A stretch of 64,000 nucleotides of DNA from Cucumis sativus. Its lineage: Eukaryota; Streptophyta; Magnoliopsida; Cucurbitales; Cucurbitaceae. Location of the stretch: contig NC_026660.2 of NCBI RefSeq assembly GCF_000004075.3, positions 5,270,001 to 5,334,000 of the forward strand, written 5' to 3'. Under the pieces are notes generated by a model. It did no database searches. It worked only from the letters and a program-made list of their open reading frames with translations, and was not told the DNA's origin. Of the stretch, positions 59,923 through 64,000 are shown piece by piece. Made by a program: the position numbers and the translations under genes. Position 1 is the first letter of the stretch. The number at the start of each line of letters is the position of its first letter.

Positions 59923-60801
59923 CCTAAGCTTTCTGTGCATGCTATTCTTAGCTGTTCTAATACCTCTCTTCCAAATCCTTGACGGTGTCTTGTGATGTCT
60001 TGTTAGGTTTCGTGATGTCTTGTTAGGTTTTGTTTGGCTGTCCTATGACACCACCTTCACTTTTTGGTTTTACTCTGATTTAGGGAGAGGGTGTTTCTTG
60101 TTTAGAAATTGTTGACCATTAGTGTTTTATAATTAATTAATGTATCTTTTCTGTCTAAATTTTACCTTTTTCAGGATTCGTAGTTTTTCTAATCTAAATT
60201 TGTAGACTTGGGAAAGTATTATATTCGCTTTGAGAATTTGATTTGGATTCTCTTGAAGCTCAATCAGGTTGACAGAAGTTCGCACCTATTTCATATACAC
60301 ATATATATGACTTTAAAATAATTTTGAAAAAGTAATTATCATTATGGACTTAAAATTGACATTAGTCAAGGGAAATGCAATTTATTGGTAGGTTGAATGG
60401 GAGCTCAATGATATTGAAAAGATTTGAAGAAAATTATGTTTCTAAATGGATATGCAAAGTAGCGTCTGAAATTCGAACTTACATAACAACACTAGAAATA
60501 ATAATAATGATTTAAGTGAACCAATCCTAGAGGCAAGTTTACATTTTTCAAATTTGTTTTTGAAATCGTAATTCAAGAATTCCCAACTTTTAGGACTAGC
60601 CTTAGATCATCATAAACAAAGGTATACCAAAAGAAAACAATTGTTACTAACCGTATATAGGTGAGTAAGATTTTGAGGCTTGATGTCATAATTTCAAGCA
60701 AGTTGAATTACACTAATGTTGGTAGCCGTGTAGCAAGGATGAATGGAATAAAAAAAATTGAATATTATTAATTTCAGAGTGACTAGGAGGGGTAACAAGA
60801 T
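59923..60801. other. Convergent spacer between the SWIB and hydrolase genes
   Basis: 3'UTRs of both genes and AT-rich sequence with a short direct repeat TCGTGATGTCTTGTTAGGTT-like (about 59990-60030). No gene. Confidence 0.5.
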
Positions 60802-63732
60802 TTAATGGAGAAGATGATGAACCCATTGATCAAGAATAGCAGGGGAACCATACCAGGGTCTCAATTCATCATCAGATCCAACAGGAGAATGATAGACTCC
60901 ATCAAAACTAATGTTGAGTGCTCCCTCCAAATGAGCTGACACTTCTGGAACAACCCCATCTCCCCATACCTCACTCTCCCCACACACCTGATCCAAAGCC
61001 AAACATGCACAAACATTATTTTAATTTTGTATTCAACTTATGAACAAGGATATTCAAAACTTCTGACTTTATGATTGATCACTATCTTAACAAGTTAAAA
61101 TGGTCAAGTTCACACATTAGATTTTAATACAACACATTCATATCTTGTTTTGAATGTACTTCATTTTGATTACCTGCTTGTATCCTTGCCCGACAAAGCG
61201 AGCGCGTAGTGATGTCGTCGTTGAGTCAGTTGAGTTGCTAGTGTTGTTTGTGATAGCTAGCTCTGGAGTCGGTTGGTTGCTGGAGATAGAAGCAGCTGCA
61301 AGAATGGTGTTTGCATCTGAGTTACCAAACAAGCGAGAACCTTGGATGTACCTGCATTTGGTCGTGGTTGACTCATAGTTCACCGTATATATTCACAAGT
61401 TGAATTTAAGGAGTAAAAACTGAAGTTTAACATAGTTGTTCTTATTTATAATCCATCTGATTTTCATTAATATTTGGAACGCTTTTCATTTATTTTTGAA
61501 AACAAACCTTTATCTCTTCTTCACATTCACGAGTAACCCTGTAATACATTTTCTTCCCCATTTTTTCCTAACGTCTCTCCAACTTATGTTCTCTCAAGCT
61601 CCTGTTTTTCTCATTCTCTTGGACTTCTCTCTGTGGCATATCTAACTCAAAGTTTCTTTAACTTATCTCCTCTCTCTACATATAGTTCCAACTACTTCTC
61701 TTTTCATCCTCACAGCATATCTTCCTTTCCTCACTCTAACTTTTCCTTTTAAAAACAAAATTGAAAACATAAAATATGTCCAAGGCTATATTTTCACCTA
61801 AGGATGCAACAGATAGAATTCTTCAGCAAAGAAAACAGAAAATGAGGTCTCAAAGTTTCCACTTACCTTCCAGCTATACATACAAATTTCAATTCAGGAT
61901 TGTACCCAGCTTTCGAGCAATTTTTGTCCACATAATTCAGAAGCCCCCTCGTCTGGTCAATCACTCCAGGCACACCTTTTGGAGGCGGCCTAAGAAAGAT
62001 CCACTGTTTTATTTTCTGGTATTTAAACATGAAAATTTCACAAAGCTCGAGATAATAGGAAACAACAGGACATTCAGTCAAGCATGTGATCCATCATTCT
62101 AATGAAAAATGTTTATTTATGTGATATAGGTACATTTAAGTTTCATTTTGGTCCATAAACTTGGAAAATATTGATTTAGCTATTGAATTCTTAGAAAAAG
62201 TTATCGTTTTAGTCTTCTTTATTGTCATACCGCTAATATCCAACTCCACCTAATGTTTGCCTTTGCTAACCTAAACAACTTCATTAAACAACATAACATC
62301 AAAGAGTAAAATAATTATGTTTAAGAAAGCTTAAAGTATAACATGAAAAAATTTAAAGTTCATCAACCTAAATAAAATTATCCTGAAAGTTTGTGAACTA
62401 AAAAGAAGCTTTAAACTTCAAGAAGAAATTTGAGATTCAAGACAAATATTAACTTACAGGTGAGGAGTTCCAAGAGTCAGCAACATGGAAATTTGAGATA
62501 TACCAAATTCTTCCATGTAAACTCGTGCAAGCCATCCGCCTGCTGAGTGCCCGATCAAGGATAAAGTCCCACCTAAAGATTGAGATAATTCCATCTTAAG
62601 GAACTGCAATACACTGTGACTGGTGTGAATTTGTAGATGAAAGCAAAAATTCATGAAGGACAGCAAAAAAAGAGTAAGAAGAGGAAAACAACATTAGTTG
62701 AGCATTGACATAAAATTCTGTCGTATCATTTTCCCATCTTTTCCTAGTATACAAACCAATATGCTTACTATTTACTTTCCACTTCCAAGATCTATCACGG
62801 AATGCCAAGCCGTTGATTTAAATTATGCATAATTGAATGATGTTTTGCTATGTACTATACTGAAAAGCATAGTACTCATGACTAATAATGCTCTTTTGGC
62901 AAGTCTTATGGAGTCATTAGCATTCAATGGCATTTTTTCCACCATTTCAGTTCAGCAAGTAAATGTCTGTTCCTTGACATAGTTTAACTGCAGAGGATCA
63001 AATTGGAACTGTTTGTATTATTGAAAAATTGTCCCAATCTACTTCATTGCACCAATTTCCTGTAATTTACGTACATTAATCCGTGCATATTGATAGTTTT
63101 AAAACAAAATTCCAATAGAGTCTAAATTGGATCATCAAATACAAATAAATATAAAAAAGCAGAGCGAACAAAGAAGAAGAAATGAGACAAATACCTTGAG
63201 CTAACTCCTTGGCTTCTTGGATTGCCTCATCTGTTTTCTTTAGATACCTGCTCACCAGCTTAAGCAACGATGCAGTTAATCCAACAGATTCCAAACCAAA
63301 AAAATCCCTAACTCACACCTAAACGACAGTGGAAGTACCAATCTAGGACAGGGCGAGGACGGAGAGTACCGCGCCAGTAATTAGGATCAAGCAATCCAGC
63401 AGCATTTCTCAGCCAGTCAATTCTAGACACTTTAACAACCACAGAGTGAACACCATGCCGCTCTTTCAAAAGAAGCCTCAATTTATCATAATCACCCGAG
63501 TTGTTCCCCAAACCCTGTAAAACACAACACAAAACAAAACTGAAATAAACTCTGTCGATGTAATCCGAAATTTGAAATTGAAACGGAAAGAGAAAGAGAG
63601 TAGCGTTACCGGAAGGATGACGGCAGGGCGGAGGGAGCAGGAAAACTGAGAATGAGAAGAAGAGTGGAATGAGGGCTTCAAATGTAGAGGTGAAAAGGAA
63701 ACCGCCATTGCCATGGATGAAAATTTATCCAC
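60802..63732 (-). CDS. Alpha/beta hydrolase, PGAP1-like lipase family, probably chloroplast
   Basis: Seven exons on the minus strand: 63732-63610, 63514-63339, 63247-63195, 62572-62458, 61989-61867, 61351-61174, 60987-60802; 317 residues with closed phases. The N-terminus (about 34 residues, Ser-rich, basic) looks like a plastid transit peptide; a second start at Met7 is possible. The fold begins at AVILPGLGNNSGDYDKL (oxyanion strand), then VVKVSRIDWLRNAAGL, the nucleophile elbow LIGHSAGGW (Ser127) and LLTLGTPHLPPP. A candidate acid is Asp266 (WGDGVVP) and the catalytic His is probably His289 (GVYHSPVG). These features match the PGAP1/triacylglycerol-lipase branch of plant hydrolases. Substrate unknown; a plastid lipid or acyl ester is only a guess. 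Confidence 0.9.
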
Positions 63733-64000
63733 AGAATTTGTAGCTCTTTGTTGATGGCGCGAGTGAATTGGGCAGTAAGAGGAACAAACGCCCTATCTGG
63801 TGGGAAAATTGAGAGAGGTGTCATTTGTTTTCACCTCAAATCCAAGTAATGTAATATCAAAAGAAATAAGGAACCATAATTTAATAATAAGGAAACATAT
63901 TTTTAAACATTTTTTAAAATAGTCAAATAAATTAAACCATTTATAAAATTAATTTTAGATTCAAATATAGTTGATAACATATCAATTGGAAAATTAATTT
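63733..64000. other. Promoter region of the hydrolase gene, running to the window edge
   Basis: Short leader then AT-rich sequence. Nothing further recognised. Confidence 0.4.

Overview
This window looks like nuclear DNA of a flowering plant. The genes are intron-rich with GT-AG introns, the spacers are very AT-rich, and the set includes plastid-targeted proteins encoded in the nucleus (a Ycf20 relative, plastid ribosomal protein L3, a SIG2-type sigma factor), an MLO protein, a plasmodesmal DUF26 protein and LHP1. The proteins read like a eudicot's. The style of the repeats suggests a cucurbit (Cucumis or a near relative); that is inference, not proof.

Layout. Left edge: a probable minus-strand promoter and leader exon of a gene lying off the window, then a Ycf20-like gene (-). 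4.2-7.9 kb: SYP61-type syntaxin (-), divergent from a 17-exon tubulin-folding cofactor D gene (+, 9.6-20.8 kb). 22.4 kb: tRNA-Arg(CCU). 22.8-25.3 kb: a PDLP-like double-DUF26 membrane protein (-). 25.3-35.5 kb: a 10-kb gene-poor spacer with transposon relics, tandem duplications and microsatellites. 35.5-41.2 kb: an MLO1-like gene (+). 42.7-44.6 kb: plastid RPL3 (+). 47.0-50.6 kb: LHP1 (-). 52.3-56.4 kb: SIG2 (-), divergent from a small SWIB-domain protein (+, 58.2-59.9 kb). 60.8-63.7 kb: a PGAP1-like alpha/beta hydrolase (-).

All exon chains were assembled by hand from splice signals, codon phase and remembered family sequences; in each the phases close exactly and give a protein of about the family's usual length. 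The genes do not form a pathway cluster; this is ordinary plant gene order. Several products act in the chloroplast (Ycf20-like, RPL3, SIG2, probably the hydrolase), but neighbouring position implies no joint regulation.

I found no previously undescribed system. The best non-genic signals are a 277-bp foldback element with a 9-bp target duplication (Mutator-type MITE) inside cofactor D intron 3, related degenerate copies at 26-28 kb, a GC-AG intron in the MLO gene, a 26-nt chromodomain exon in LHP1, and site II/telo-box promoters at the SWIB gene and at the left edge.
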